Assembly (NCBI GenBank): GCA_023614405.1
Contig: CM042691.1
Span: 177,540,927 to 177,604,926 of the forward strand
Direction of reading: 5' to 3'
Length of the DNA: 64,000 nucleotides
From: Avena insularis
Lineage: Eukaryota > Streptophyta > Magnoliopsida > Poales > Poaceae
Each line of letters opens with the position of its first letter. The stretch's first letter is position 1. Below, piece by piece: positions 23,901 to 36,420 of the stretch. The notes under the pieces are model-generated. The model ran no database searches, was not told the origin of the DNA, and saw only the letters and a list, made by a program, of their open reading frames with translations. The position numbers and the translations under genes are program-made.

Positions 23901-24073
23901 TGAGTCGTGGTTGTATATATCTGTTCTGTGGGTTCTGTCCTGGACTATTGTGTAATGATATTACTTCGTTTTCCACCTGCACGAAAGTGCCTGGTGGGCC
24001 GCTTTGAATCGTTTCTATGCGAGTTTGGCGAGAATCACTAAAAATTGTATAGAGCAGATCTGAGGGTGTTACA

Positions 24074-24526
24074 GGACAAAAGCCAAAGTCAATATTTCAC
24101 CGAGGAGAACACGGAGTCTAGAGGAGAGACGGAGGGCGCCACAGGGCATCTGCACCCCCTAGGCACGAGCCCACCCTAGGACGCTCCTTGGCAGGGTGTA
24201 GGCGCCCTTGCCGCCCTCCTACCTTGCCTCTGTGCCTATATAAGCCCCCGATGCCAAAACCCTAAGTACCCGATCAGATCTCCACGAAACAGTCCGTAGC
24301 TGCCACCATCGTCCCTAGATCAGGCGGATCTGATGCTCTTCCCGGCACCCTGCCGGAGGGAGAGATCATCCTGGAGGCCTTCTTCATCACCATGCCAGCC
24401 TCAGGTATGATGCATGAGTAGTTCACCCTTGTACTATGGGTCTATACAGTAGCTAGATGGTTGTTTATCCTCCTTTGTGCTTTCATGTTTAGATCTTGTG
24501 AGCTCCGTTCATGAGTAGTTCACCCT
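24074..24526 (+). repeat. X 5' LTR, second part, truncated
   Basis: It resumes the X LTR after Y (AAAAGCCAAAGTCAATATTTCACC) and matches 59116-59550. TATATAA is at 24237-24243, with CCAAAACCCTAAG downstream as in the 3' LTR. The match stops at GTTCATGA near 24514. Over 900 bases of LTR end present in the 3' LTR are missing, as are the primer-binding site and start of gag. A duplicated CATGAGTAGTTCACCCT marks the break. Confidence 0.85.
24237..24243 (+). promoter_or_regulatory. TATA box of the X 5' LTR
   Basis: GCCTATATAAGCCCC is the same as in the 3' LTR at 59277-59283. It is the only AT run in a GC-rich stretch, and typical for this LTR style. Confidence 0.65.
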
Positions 24527-25130
24527 GAAAGACCTTTCAATAGGTAGTGGCTCTATAATTGGGAAAGAAAACTTTGAAGAATTCTTTAATCATATTAGCA
24601 AACATGAGGATATTGAGGATATATCCTTAGAACAACTTGCTCCCAATTATGAAATTGCTGCAACTTCTTTAGTTCACATGTTATAGGCTAGGTTTTTTAA
24701 CCTTAACCCCATGATGCAAATAATGTTTATTAAACTTAAATAAATTGAGGATACTGAAAAAAGAGAGATTTTATTCTGGAAACTTTGCTAAAGAAGATAA
24801 AAAGGTCTTTGATCATTTTAATATGCTAGGCTCATGTGTAGATGTGATGGGCAAAACCCAACACAATGAAGAGGAAATTAAAATACCCATACCTTTTAAA
24901 CTTGTAGGAATGCATCAAGCCCTATAAAAGAATTTTGATTGGATTGTTCCTGAAAACCCGTTTGATGAAAGTAGTGAACCCAAGAGTGCTGAGAATGGAT
25001 CCTCTGCAATTCATTTGGATGAGATACCTTTCCTAGTTGAAGAAATTTCCAGTATTGATCTTCATGCTTCTTCATTTGAAAATAATTGATTCTTGCTTCT
25101 TGTGCCTAACTTAAAGGCGTTAAAGAAAAG
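24527..25130 (+). pseudogene. Decayed coding relic of X interior
   Basis: A frame from about 24540 reads GSGSIIGKENFEEFF, then EDISLEQLAPNYEIAA and, in shifted frames, a Glu/Lys-rich stretch to EEISSIDLHASSFENN. It is hydrophilic and has stops near 24686 and 24743. It is not reverse transcriptase or integrase. It may be from the gag or the region downstream of pol. I do not recognise a domain. Confidence 0.4.
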
Positions 25131-27071
25131 TACTTCTTGGGAGATAACCCAATAGTTTTATTGAGTCTTGGAAGTTATTACTTCTGTAATAACCTCTCCT
25201 TATCCTTTTTATTTGATTTTTGTGCCAAGAATAACCTCTAATGAGAAGGAAGTAAGATTTTGGGAAGTGCTGTTCCAAAACAGATTTTTGTGCTTCACTG
25301 TAAAAATTCATGAAAAATATCTGTATGTCGGATTGAGTTGCATTTTTCTTATTAAATCCACCAGGTTGTTAGCTAACTTCTGTTAGTTCAACACTTTTTG
25401 ATTTGAGCAACAGAAGGTCTTCAAAAAAAATCAGTTTTTACCTATTGGTCTGTTTTGACAGATTTCTGCCATAATTTGCATTTGCCTCTTTATCGATTTC
25501 TTTTTGAGTTATCTTTGGTAAATTGAGATTTTTGAAGTAATTGATACAGTATCTTGTGTTTTAATAAAAGTTTTTCTATTTTTAAAATAAACCCAAAGGT
25601 TTATTATTTTTGAATGCAGTAATGTTGCTAATGAAGATTGTGTGAAGTTCTGTATGAAGGAAATTTTTAAGTGTAGGGGAAGAATGATGTAATGAGATGA
25701 AGGATGGACAAAAGCTCAATCTTGGGGATTCCACCCCATGTAACCCCAAGAAATATTCAAGAGGTACAAGCGTCAAATCTTGGGGATGCCCAAGGCATCC
25801 CCTTCTTCATCAATAAAAATTACAGATCTCTTTCTAGACACTTCGTTTTTATTGTTTCACGCACTGTTGTGTTGTTCTTGGAGCGTCTTAGTTTTTGATT
25901 TTGGTTTTCATTTGCTTAGTTTGCTTGAATATGTAGTTGGACCCCCACTTTCGCTGTGTTGTTTCAAATAAGTTGATTGGTGTTGGAAAATAGTAGAAAG
26001 TTCTTGCTTGAGTAGTACAAGAGGAGCTTGCTTTGACTGTGATTTAGACTTTATCATGTCATGCTAGGTGTTGTTTTGATCTTATGCTTAGTGATTATTG
26101 TTGTAGCATGACTTGTTCCAAACAATTGGGATTGCTTAGTGTGCCTTGAAGGAATCATGCGTTGTTTTAGCATACAAAAGCATAGTATTGTGGTATTCTC
26201 CTTTGATGCTTTATTTGGGTTGACTTGGTGCATGCTTACACCATGTTATGACTATGAACCAGTCACCTTAGCCTCTATTATCATTTAGTTTTTGACTTGT
26301 GGTACCACTTTATGCTTTGATTTATAATGTTTTGTCGCTCTACATGATTATGGCCATTATTGCTCTCTTAGTTGTTCGCTCCCAGTCTTTTGCTAGTCTC
26401 CACTTGTATTGAGTAAGTTCTACTCATGCACCCAACTCCCAAGAAATCAAGTTATTCCAAAGTTTCCACTATAAATTCCTATGCATGGTGTGTTACACCA
26501 TTCCAAGTATATTCTTGTTTTATCTATCTTCCAAATTAAACTTGTTATGTGAAAATTAGTGATTAAGGTACCCACAAACTTTATGGCACACTTTATTTTT
26601 CTTTCCCCTAATAAACTTGAACCATTGTGTCATCTATGTTGTATATGTTTGCACTTATAAGTTGGGAATTAGCAGAACCGTGCTATCACGGGGAATGCTT
26701 TCAACACCTGTAAATATCTACCCATTTGATATCATGCTCTTTTGTTTATGGATGTCGGTGGTATGAAATAAAAGTGGAGCTTGTAAGTCCATGGAGTTAT
26801 GTATATGTGTTAGAGAAACGCCTAGGCCGCTAGCTTAAGCCATGCCTAATCATGGTGGAAACTTACAGTATCACCATAGTGAGCAATCTATGAAGCATTC
26901 TTCTTATAAAAAAGAGAGAGAGATAGAAAAAAGAGAATAGAGAAAAAAGTGGAAAGAAGAGAAAAAAGAACCATTTTCCCATGGTAAATAATAAGATTGC
27001 TGAGATGCTCATTGTCTGTTGCCTTGTCATTTTGATATGGGATAGCTCCTGTATCATGGAGCAAGGGGTAC
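25131..27071 (+). other. Non-coding interior of X before the U insertion
   Basis: AT-rich sequence with only short chance frames. It contains GGGAGATAACCCAA (25140) and CTTGGGGATGCCCAAGGCATCCC (25780), phrases frequent downstream of pol in large cereal gypsy elements. A purine-only style tract (AGAGAGAGAGATAGAAAAAAG and on) spans about 26908-26970. No gene was found. Confidence 0.5.
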
Positions 27072-27085
27072 CAATCAGCCACTTC
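27072..27085. other. Duplicated 14-bp patch at the X/U junction
   Basis: CAATCAGCCACTTC at 27072-27085 repeats 27128-27141, which lies inside the U fragment. The U homology starts at about 27087. The patch therefore looks like templated filler at a deletion or repair junction rather than a target duplication. Confidence 0.55.
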
Positions 27086-27086
27086 T

Positions 27087-27290
27087 CTCTGAGGTGGGGG
27101 CTTCAATCTTCCCTATGAGACTTGCAACAATCAGCCACTTCAATTCTCCTCCTTGCTGATCGTTGAGCTGGGCTCCGAAGAACTCGGGGTGCGGGAGCTC
27201 TAGGAGTTCCGAGAGTTGGTCCAAATCACGCTCAAAGATGAGATCCCCTCCATTTCCCAACTGATATAACTTGCTATACTTCATGTCCAT
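27087..27290 (-). pseudogene. Partial ORF-B of the second U interior
   Basis: The ATG at 27290 follows TATAG. The open segment encodes YSKLYQLGNGGDLIFERDLD and continues to the junction at 27087 without a stop. It aligns residue by residue with the ORF-B at 54251-53457, including FFGAQ and DQQGGEL, and keeps Lys and Gln codons that are stops in that copy. The protein family is unknown; the truncated copy is useful for reading the family sequence. Confidence 0.65.
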
Positions 27291-27505
27291 CTATAAGAAT
27301 GTAGGATGAGGAAGTTAGTAGAGTGATCAAGTGTGTCAAATTTTATGTAAGTTTGCAAGAATTTTTGAGGAACATGAATTTTCATGAAAGAATCTAAGTG
27401 ATAAGAATGAGAATAGGTTTTCATAAATACTCACTTCTTTTGTTTTGAAACTAAGTTGTTCATTTAAGCGTCCATTCTAAACTAGGGTCTCCTATGGTCA
27501 GGATG

Positions 27506-27517
27506 GCTCTGATACCA
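27506..27517 (-). promoter_or_regulatory. Primer-binding site of the second U interior
   Basis: GCTCTGATACCA on the plus strand is the exact complement of TGGTATCAGAGC, three bases from the LTR A end. A primer-binding site on this side shows that LTR A also acted as a 5' LTR for another interior. Confidence 0.85.
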
Positions 27518-27520
27518 ACT

Positions 27521-29803
27521 TGTCAACACCCGGGTTTTTCATCCCAGATGCTTGTTATGCCATACATCGCAATCCCAAGATTACCATTTTTGCGAGACAT
27601 AACAGATTGGTACCATAGTTCATCATCCATTACAAACCATAATACAAGTCTTACAAATAAAGGATCTCATGATCCAGTTTTAATACAAACAACGAGAGCG
27701 GAATAATTAATAACGGTAGCGTGGGCGAAGCTCCATCATCATGGTCATAGGCAATGCTGATGATGGGAGATGATCCTAGTTGTCGTAGACTTCCTGTTGC
27801 CCATCATCATGGTAGTCCTCCTCATAGTCTGGCCATAGGAATAGCCCGGGACAAAGCCATGAGTAATCTTTAAGTACTCGCAAACTATCACTAACAAGTA
27901 AAGTGGTTCCAGTAGGGATACTAAGCTCTAGGTTGTTTTGCAAAAAGCCAGGTTTATCTCTAACTGAGTTTAGAAGCAAAGAAAGCTAGTTTAAGGTTTT
28001 ATAACACCTAAGTGGGAACTTAGTTTTTACTTTCACAACCCTTTTATGGTAAAGTCAAAGTCATGATTCATTTTACAAGTCATTTTGAAAACATCTAACG
28101 ATGGAACAGTATGGCCACTTCAACTTTAAATAACAGTGGACGCGGTTATTCGAATAGTTTGACACTATGCACATGTGGTACACTTTCACCACAATATTCG
28201 ATACATCCATCAGGAACAATCCTAAATTTACCATACTCAGTATGTAGATAATCAATCCTAACCTTTCAATTACACACCCTAGTATAGGAACCTCCCCTAT
28301 GAGTTTGGCCTCCCAACAATGACCATCTGTCATCTTGGGAACTGCATAGGTGGACAATCATCACGAGGTAGCCTCATGTTAAATCTCTGCCGCAAGGGAA
28401 CCCATACTAAGATATATAAACTTCCAGTCAAGCCCTACCCAAATTCGGGTATTGTGGTTGTACGGTAAAATTGGAATGGTATCGCATCCGAACACAACCA
28501 TCAGTTTTATAAAAGGGCCAAGGCTCAAGCCTCAACATTTTCATCATCAAAATCATCTGGTGTCCACAACACATGTCAAAACATTTCATTAGAATGACTC
28601 ATCATTCTAAGGTTTTCATAATCATTTTCACCAAGTATTCCCATCTAAAGTGATCAAGTTTTATGCTTAGCACTAGCCACTAAAGTTGGGGGTAAACAAT
28701 AATGAGGGGTGATAATCAAGTGTGACTTATCTAAGTATAATCTCATGCCTCAAGATGACATCTAGTTCTACCTAACTTAGGTCAAGCTTTATGCTCTTTA
28801 TGCTACCTCTAATATATTTCCAAAATTTACAAGTCACTAAGTAAACATCACTAAGGAGCTTTGATAAAGAAATAAAAGAATCAAGCTTGCAAGTAAAACT
28901 GGGATTTAGGATAATCTAGATTGTCTAATCAAAGCATGCCTAATGCATGGCATAGGTTCATTGGTATTGTGGGGCTTGCAAGTATTAGCTTGCATGGTTT
29001 TAGCTTAGCTTTTTAAGATAGTAGCTTACATTAGATAGCTTGCCTTGTGTAGTGAAGTGGTTGAAGTTCTCCTCGGCTTCCTCTTCGTAGTAGTCTCCTT
29101 CCTCTTCGTATCCTTGGTCGATACCAGCGTCTATAAATAAATACAAAGTACACAATCACCAAACAATACTTAACTACTTCTATTTAGCACACAAGGTTCA
29201 CACTAGATGATTTAGCATCATCACAATCATCACAAGAATTAAGGCAACAGTCTTATTTATTTTATTTTAGAAAAGTAATTTCTACTCATTAAAAAACTAC
29301 TTAAAATTTAATATTCTCAAATTAAAACATGGGATCATGTTGAACATGTCATCACCACATATTATAATACTTGAGAATGTGATTTAAAATGGTGTCACAA
29401 TTTAATAGTTTTTAACCTTATTATTTTAATTAATTAAAGTGAATAGAAATGCCTATGGGGCATTATTTTATTACTTGTTCATTATTACTGTAAGTAAACC
29501 TAGATATTTTATATATTTAGAAAGGTCTTATCAAATGTGATTTTTGAGAGTTGGAATCAACTCAAAAGCATTTATGGTTGAATTTTGAAAAATGTTTGAA
29601 TGCAGAAAAGTCTCTGCCTTGTTATTTTTACTATAGGTGATATATGATTTCAACGGGTTTGAATCCAACGGGCTTGGATTAAGAGTTTCCATATCTTTCT
29701 ATAAAAATTGGTTTGATGCTATTTGGTTCAGTAAAACTCTCTGAATTGATTTTTGAATCAACAAACAAAACTAGGGTTTGAGCTAAATAGACAAATGTAA
29801 AGT
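27521..29803 (-). repeat. LTR A of U, segment 1
   Basis: Plus-strand start TGTCAACACCCGGG; colinear with 54482-56747 of LTR B. It ends at the V insertion with AAAGT. It carries the shared LTR block at about 28121-28190, which is more diverged than in LTR B. No gene is present. Confidence 0.85.
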
Positions 29804-32800
29804 TGTAAGATCCCTCCTTTGTAAAGGAAAAGGATCCCTGTGATTGCAATGCTAGTCCCTGGATCATTGCTAGCATCCACAGTTTAAGATGAAGTACACA
29901 GATACAAAGGTCATTTATTACATCCATTCAAGAGATAAAACATAGTCTTTTACAACTCAAGGCCAAAGGACTAATACAAGAGTTTTTGGAATAAGTAAAT
30001 AAACATAAGTCTTCATCTTCATGTGCCACAGGCAAGCATGTTGAGTGTAGACTCATGACTCCTAATCATCATCGGAGTAACCTGCAACATCACAAGTTAC
30101 AGCCGCAGTGGGTCAATACTTTGGAATAGTATTGGCAAGTGATACCTTAGTAAATTTTAAGTGGACAATATTACTATATGCATTTTGGCTAAGTGTAGCT
30201 TGGCTTGCTTTGCTTGAAAATAGGTTTTTCCTATTAGTTGAAATCACTAAGATTTTCTTTGTCAAAACTTTCCCAAGAAACCACCAATAGACATTGGGGT
30301 CCTTCACCCTTGTTCACCCACAAGTTTTACTTAGAAGTTGGAGTGATGAGATTCTTGTAGCTTCCATGTCTTGATGCTCAAGTTGTCCATTGCCATGGAC
30401 TTGGCTAAGTACTTAGATTTTCCATCTGCAGAGGTTGTGCACTTTCCCAGGACTTGGTTTCCCAAGACAGGACCTTTCAGAAGCCTTCCCTTAGCCAAAT
30501 GGACGCGTTCCAACCTATCATCCCACTACCACCAACTGTCCAAATGACTAAGTTCTAGCAACCTATATGATCAAGGCAGAGCCCATATTGCCAAGTGGCT
30601 GCACTATAAGCTTCTCAACACTTGGCCTCCAAATCCCTTTGTGCCTGGGTGGCATACCACAAGTGTGATACACAAGGTAAACCATATCCATGGGCCTTGT
30701 GTAACCACTCAACCAAAAACCATCATTCAAGTCCCATTCCACCCAAGAGGTTCATTGACTTGGTTGTTTTATTAAGAAAAACATAAGTCCAAAAGGCTTA
30801 GAAAATATTTTCATCATAGCATGTATATACTTTACCAACCCTTGTTTGCTACTAGCTAGGCTAAGCATGGCATAGTAACTTAACTTAGGAAAAAAATTCC
30901 CTAGCAATTCTACAATTCTACAACTACTTAGGATTTCCCAACATAGCATTTGGCAAAATAGTAACAACATGCAAGACTTAGAAAAATATTTCTAATGCTT
31001 GTACAAAATATAGGGATGGAAATATCATGAAGTACCACTTGCCTTGGTAATGGGGAGAGTAGCACTCTTCACAATCACAGTCACTAGCAAAATCTACACA
31101 AAATTTGTAGCACACAATTACATACAATTCATATAAAAACAAAATATGAATGCATGCATGCAAGAAAATGCTAAGTGATGATTTTTGAAAACCCACCAAA
31201 CAAGTGCATGATACAGAAACATAAACAAGTCAAAAAGCTTGCCAACTAAACTTATTTTTCCCTAAAATAATTTACTAAATAAATTCTATACTCAAAATGG
31301 TCCTAATTATGTTTCTGCATACAAAGTCATTTTAACATAAACTTTTTGTTAAACACATTGCAGATTCAGAAAGGGCTTGTCTCACTGATTCCAACGGTAT
31401 AAAATTTGCAAAAATCTAACGTGGGAATCAAAAGTTATAGCCATTTGAAAATTGGATCTAAATCTGATTTGAAATTTTGTTTTAATTCAAACCCTAGCCA
31501 CGCGTCCTATTTCTATTGGCCGATACCGATTCGCTCCGGATCACGCTCGTGAGCCGTAGGATCTAATTAAAACATGCGGTCCAGATCTAGCATAACGGTT
31601 CGATTAGTGATTCTATCGTAAGCGTTGGATCCAGATCCAACGGCGCATGCGACCATCGACCATGTCTGGCAGCAGTGGCCGAGCGGCGGAGCAAGCGGCG
31701 CTGACGTTCTAGGTCGTGCGCGAGAGGGAGAAGGGTCATACCAGATCCGCAGTGGCGTGCTGAAGCTCGACGTGGTGTTGGTTTGCGAAGGGGCGCGTGG
31801 GAACGGTCTCTGGAGATCGTCGGAGTTGCGGGCAGCGTCGGTCGCTTGCAGACGTGGTCACTGGCGAGGTTTGGCGTCGCCCTAGCACGAACCAGAGGCA
31901 TCAGGAGTTGCGCAAGACGCAGGCGAACAAACTCGCGTGAAGGAGGGGGCAAGGGGCGCTTGGGTTTTACCTTAATTGGTCGCCGGAGTCTATCGGCGGC
32001 GCAGGTGGTTCCAGTCGTGGATGGAGACGACAACCTGGGTCACGAGCAGGCAAAAGAAAAGCGTCAGCGTATGCGCAAGATCAAGCTAGGCATCATCGTT
32101 TGAACCAGAGAGAGGGGGGCGATCGAGGCTCACCGGAATCGATCGCCGGAGTCGTCGGTACTGCGGGGCTTCGAGAGCAAATGCGTGCAGCCTGGTGGTG
32201 GAGTGAGCGAGGGGAGTGGGGGGAAATGTTCACGGTGCAGAGGGGATTTTATAGGCCCAGGCGCGACAGGAAACGCATGCGGCTTAATGGCTAATTACGC
32301 CGCGCCATTACCGGCCTTGACAGCAGCGGCGACGTGGTCGCGGGCGCGGTTTGGGGAAGACGAGGGTGACGCGGAGAGGGCCCGCTCGTCAGCGAAACGC
32401 GCGAAGAGGAGGTGGGGTCTGGCTGTCAGCGGCTGTGTGGGTGCGCGGGTGCATGCGAGAGAGAAAGAAACGGCCCGGGTGGGCTAGCTGGGCCTGTTCT
32501 GTTGCTGGGCTGGAATCCTGGCGCCGACCCTTTTCTAATTCTTTCTCCTTTTCTTTTTCTATTTCTAATTTCTGGATTGATTTTCAAATCAATTCAAGTT
32601 CCATTTGAATTCAAAACTTCTTGGGATTTTTGAAGTGAGCAGTAGTCTCAAATATAGGCATAAATTCATGTGGTTGTCTTGCAAAGGCTTGGTCAAGCTT
32701 GGAGATCAAAATAACATAGGCTTGGCACTTGGTTTGCAAAATTTGAGAAATGGTTTTTGAAATTATTTCCAATTTGTAAAATTTGGTTCAAACCACACTC

Positions 32801-33007
32801 AATCCATTCAACAAAGGAAACAAGTATTCAAGGTTTAAAATATTCAAACTCTCAAATGGTATTGGCCATTAGATTTAAATCTGCTCACATAAAATCATAG
32901 CACTATGTGCTTCTGTTTTTCTAAAATGAGTTTGAATTTGATCTCAAATCTATATGCATGCATGAATGATATGCAAACTTTGAAATCATGATTTTAGGGA
33001 TGTTACA
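29804..33007 (-). repeat. V 3' LTR (left copy)
   Basis: Plus-strand TGTAAGATCCC to GGGATGTTACA. The minus-strand TATAAAA lies at 32247-32253. The GC-rich stretch 31600-32480 contains spurious open frames. A block at about 30376-30446 is shared with other LTR families. No gene is supported. Confidence 0.92.
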
Positions 33008-33010
33008 AAT

Positions 33011-33023
33011 CTAACCCCCTTAA
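33011..33023 (-). promoter_or_regulatory. Polypurine tract of V
   Basis: On the minus strand TTAAGGGGGTTAG precedes the LTR start, the same tract as in element W, with GAGATTCACC upstream. Confidence 0.85.
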
Positions 33024-33031
33024 GGTGAATC

Positions 33032-34714
33032 TCACCCTCGAGATTCGGATTGGCTAGCAAATAGGTGAGGGTGGTCTTTCCGAAGGTCATCTTCTCTTTC
33101 CCATGTTGCTTCCTCTTCGGAATGATGATTCCATTGCACCTTGCAAAACTTGATAGTCTTTGTTCTCGTGACTCTTTCTGCAGTCTCAAGAATCTTGATA
33201 GGCTTTTCTTCATAAGTGAGATCACTCTCTAGTTGAACTTCTTCCAAAGGTATGGTATCCTTCAAAGAAGTTTCTTCCATTTCTGGGTGACATTTCTTAA
33301 GCTGACTCACATGAAACACATGATGGACTGCTGATAAAGATGCTGGCAGTTCAATTTCATAAGCCACTTCTCCTTTGCGACTCAGAATCTTGAATGGCCC
33401 AACATATCTTGGTGCCAACTTTCCTTTGAATCCGAATCTTTTAACTCCACGGAGTGGTGACACTCTAAGATAGGCTCTATCACCAACTTCGTAGGTGACT
33501 TCCCTACGCTTAGGATCTGCGTAGCTTTTCTGTTGGGACTGTGCTATCTTTAACCTGTCCTTAACCAATTTGACTTTCTCTTCGGCTTCTTTGATAAGAT
33601 CTGGCCCGAATAAACTTCTTTCTCCCACACCATTCCATAACAATGGGGTGGTACATTTTCTTCCATAGAGAAACTCAAACGGTGCCATCTCAATGCTGGC
33701 TTGATAGATGTTGTTATAAGAAAACTCATGTAAGGGACTTTCATCCCAACTTGCTCCATAATCTAGGGCACATGCCCTCAACATGTCTTCCAGAATTTGA
33801 TTAGTCCTTTCTGTTTGTCCATCGGTTTGAGGATGAAAAGCAGTACGGAATTCCAACCTCGTCCCCAATGACTCATGTAGCTGTCTCCAAAAATGGGAAG
33901 TGAATTGAGTTCCCCTATCAGACACAATACTCTTAGGCACACCATGAAGGCATACAATTCTACTCATGTAGATTTTGGCTAACTTGGCACTTGTATAGGT
34001 TGTCTTCACGGGTATAAAATGAGCCACTTTAGTTAGGCGATCTACTACTACCCATATGGAATCATATCCTGATCTGGTCCTTGGTAATCCGGTGATGAAA
34101 TCCATACCAATCTTGTCCCACTTCCAATCAGGAATAGGTAGCAGTTGAAGCAAACCTGCTGGTTTCTGATGCTCCGCTTTTACTCTACAACACACATCAC
34201 ACAAGGCAATATGTTCGGGGATGTCCCTCTTGAGATTGTTCCACCAAAATCTTTCTTTCATGTCCATGTACATTTTGGTGTTACCCGGATGAATAGAATA
34301 CGGAGAGTTGTGCGCTTCTTGCAAAATCAGTTTCCGTAACTCCGGATCTTGTGGAACGCAGATACGTTTCCCATGCCATAAAGTACCCTGTTCATCTTCA
34401 CGGAAATTCTTAGCTTTCCCTTGGCCAATATTTTTCTTAATCTCTTCAATTTCCTTATCAGTATTCTGAGCTTCTCGGATCTTGTCCAACAAAGTGGGTT
34501 GAACATCCAAAGACATGAGATGTCCTTTAGGCACAATCTCCAATCTGAGTTCTCGGAATTGGGTACACAAATCGTCTGGCAATTCTCCTTTGGTAAGGCC
34601 ATTCACAAATACCTTACGACTTAGAGCATATGCTACAACATTTGCTTTACCGGGGTGGTATTGCAAACTTAAGTCATAATCCTTGATAAGCTCTAACCAT
34701 CTTCTTTGTCTCAT
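33032..34714 (-). pseudogene. V RNase H end, integrase and chromodomain
   Basis: This frame of 560 residues starts in the RNase H tail. GKANVVAYALSRK has Tyr where the family has the catalytic Asp of ADALSR. Integrase follows: zinc motif H135-H142-C172-C175, core Asp205 (GMDFITGLP), Asp266 (IVSDRGTQF) and Glu302 (TDGQTERTNQ), then the GPY/F region (APRYVGPFKILSRKGEVAYEI). The last 55 residues form a chromodomain (KIRILE-like start, then IKFCKVQWNHHSEEEATWER), which in chromoviruses steers integration to methylated-histone chromatin. HEFSYNN replaces the usual AEFSYNN. The reading frame is joined to the upstream one by a frameshift near 34720. Confidence 0.9.
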
Positions 34715-35316
34715 ATTGATTTCCTTCTGGTGAAGATATACTTCAAACTTTTGTGATCGGTGAACACTTCACAACGCTTTCCCAAAAGGTAATGTCTCCA
34801 TGTTTTGAGTGCATGGACGACAGAGGCTAACTCTAAATCATGGGTAGGATAGTTTACCTCATGAGTTTTGAGTTGTCTCGAGGCATAGGCCACAACTTTA
34901 CCATCTTGCATAAGTACGGCTCCCAAACCTTGATGAGACGCATCACAATATACTTGGAAATCCTTTTCCAAGTCTGGCAGACATAGAACTGGTGCTGTCA
35001 CAAGTCTCTTCTTCAATTCTTGAAAGCTGACTTCACAACCTTCAGACCAAGCAAACTTCTTGTCTTTCTTTAACAATTCAGTCATTGGCTTAGCAACCTT
35101 TGAGAAATTTTCAATAAACCTTCTGTAGTAACCTGCTAAGCCAAGGAAACTACGAACTTCTTTCACATTCTTGGGAGATTCCCATTCTGTCACAGCTGAA
35201 ACTTTGGCAGGATCAACTGCTACACCATCCTTCGTCATTACATGACCAAGAAAACCAACTTCTTCCAACCAGAACTCACACTTGCTGAATTTGGCATAAA
35301 GTTTATGCTCTCTCAA
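34711..35316 (-). pseudogene. V reverse transcriptase thumb and RNase H
   Basis: It begins right after the TAG at 35317-35319 with [17 protein letters not shown] and [12 protein letters not shown], then [11 protein letters not shown]. RNase H follows with [18 protein letters not shown] (first catalytic Asp), [15 protein letters not shown] (Glu) and [11 protein letters not shown] (Asp). It ends at a stop in a shifted frame, caused by one missing base at about 34720. Confidence 0.9.
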
Positions 35317-36420
35317 CTTCTAAAGTATCAAACGCAAGTGTCCCTCATGCTCTTCTTTGCTCTTGGAGTAGACTAAGATGTCATCGATGAAAACGACAAC
35401 GAACTTGTCAATAAATTCCATGAACACTTTGTCCATCATATTCATGAAGTATGCTAGAGCATTGGTCAAGCCAAAAGGCATTAAGGTATACTCATACAAT
35501 CCATACCTTGTGGTGAATGTTGTTTTAGGTATGTCTTGTTCTCTTATCTTGAGTTGAAAATAGCCTGACCGGAGATCAATCTTCGAGAACACACATGCTC
35601 CCTCTAGCTGATCAAACAAGTCATTGATTCTAGGCAAAGGATATTTGTTCTTGATAGTTACCTCATTGAGTGAACGGTAATCTATGCATAACCTTTGGCT
35701 TCTATCCTTCTTCTCCACGAACAAAACTGGGGCTCCCCAAGATGAAGAACTTGGTTGAATAAATCCTTTCTGCAACTGTTCTCCTAGTTGCTTTTTGAGC
35801 TCTTTCAGTTCATCAAATGACATTTTGTATGGTCTCTTTGCTATTGGTCCATAACCTGGTACCAAATATATCAGAAATTCCACATCTCTATCTGGTGGCA
35901 TTCCTGGAAATTCTTCCGGAAACACATCCGGATACTCACATACAATTGGCACATTGTCCATGCTAACCCCCTTAAGAGAATTCATCATACTCCTCTTTGA
36001 TCCAAAGCTGGTCTTGAATCTGATCCTTTTTTTATCCGGAGTTGTGAGTGAGACAGTATGGCTGGCACAATCTATCACTCCTTTGTACTTAGTCATCCAG
36101 TCCATTCGCAGAATGACATCCAAACCTTGGGAGTTTAATATTATCAAGTTAACGGGAAACTTATACTTCCCAAATTCTATGACTAGGTCATGGCATCCTG
36201 AATTCACTATCATTTCTCCACCAGGAGAACTTACTTTTATAGGACACCCAATAGTTTCTACCGGTAGTTCATTTCTTTCAACAAATGCTCTTGATATGAA
36301 TGAATGAGATGCACCAGTATCAAAGAGTACAAATGCTAGAATGGAATTGAGTCTGAACTTACCAGCAACAGCGTCAGGTTCCTCATAGACTTCCTCCACA
36401 TTAATGTGGTTCACCTGACC
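35317..36420 (-). pseudogene. V protease and reverse transcriptase
   Basis: The protease active site [12 protein letters not shown] is intact (DTG at about 36321-36313), and the second strand ILRMDWM follows (usually LGMDWL). Reverse transcriptase motifs in order: [74 protein letters not shown] and [14 protein letters not shown] with the catalytic Asp pair. The frame then meets a TAG at 35317, which replaces a probable Gln. It is translated as one polyprotein with Gag in this family. Its 3' neighbour is the RNase H segment. Confidence 0.9.

Larger units (their letters stand above)
6733..24073 (+). mobile_element. Y: solo LTR of a chromovirus-like family, split by Z
   Basis: Y runs from TGTAGCACCCC at 6733 to GAGGGTGTTACA at 24073, interrupted by Z at 7792-20959. 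Its own length is about 4.17 kb. It contains no primer-binding site, gag or polymerase sequence, and both ends are LTR termini. A second copy of the same family (Y', 43177-47587, reverse orientation) has the same extent, which supports the solo-LTR reading: unequal recombination between the two LTRs of an element removed its interior. A probable TATAAAA is at 7131 and a GC-rich transcribed leader follows at about 7200-7700. The segment 20960-24073 has no gene. Confidence 0.75.

Noticed and set aside
26908..26970. Purine-rich tract as a polypurine tract of X
   Set aside because: It is not followed by an LTR start; the tract at 58895-58910 fits that role.
31587..32633. Open frames in the GC-rich part of the V LTR (also 41178-42176)
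   Set aside because: Frames differ in length and reading between the two LTR copies and overlap on both strands; the region is the LTR leader.
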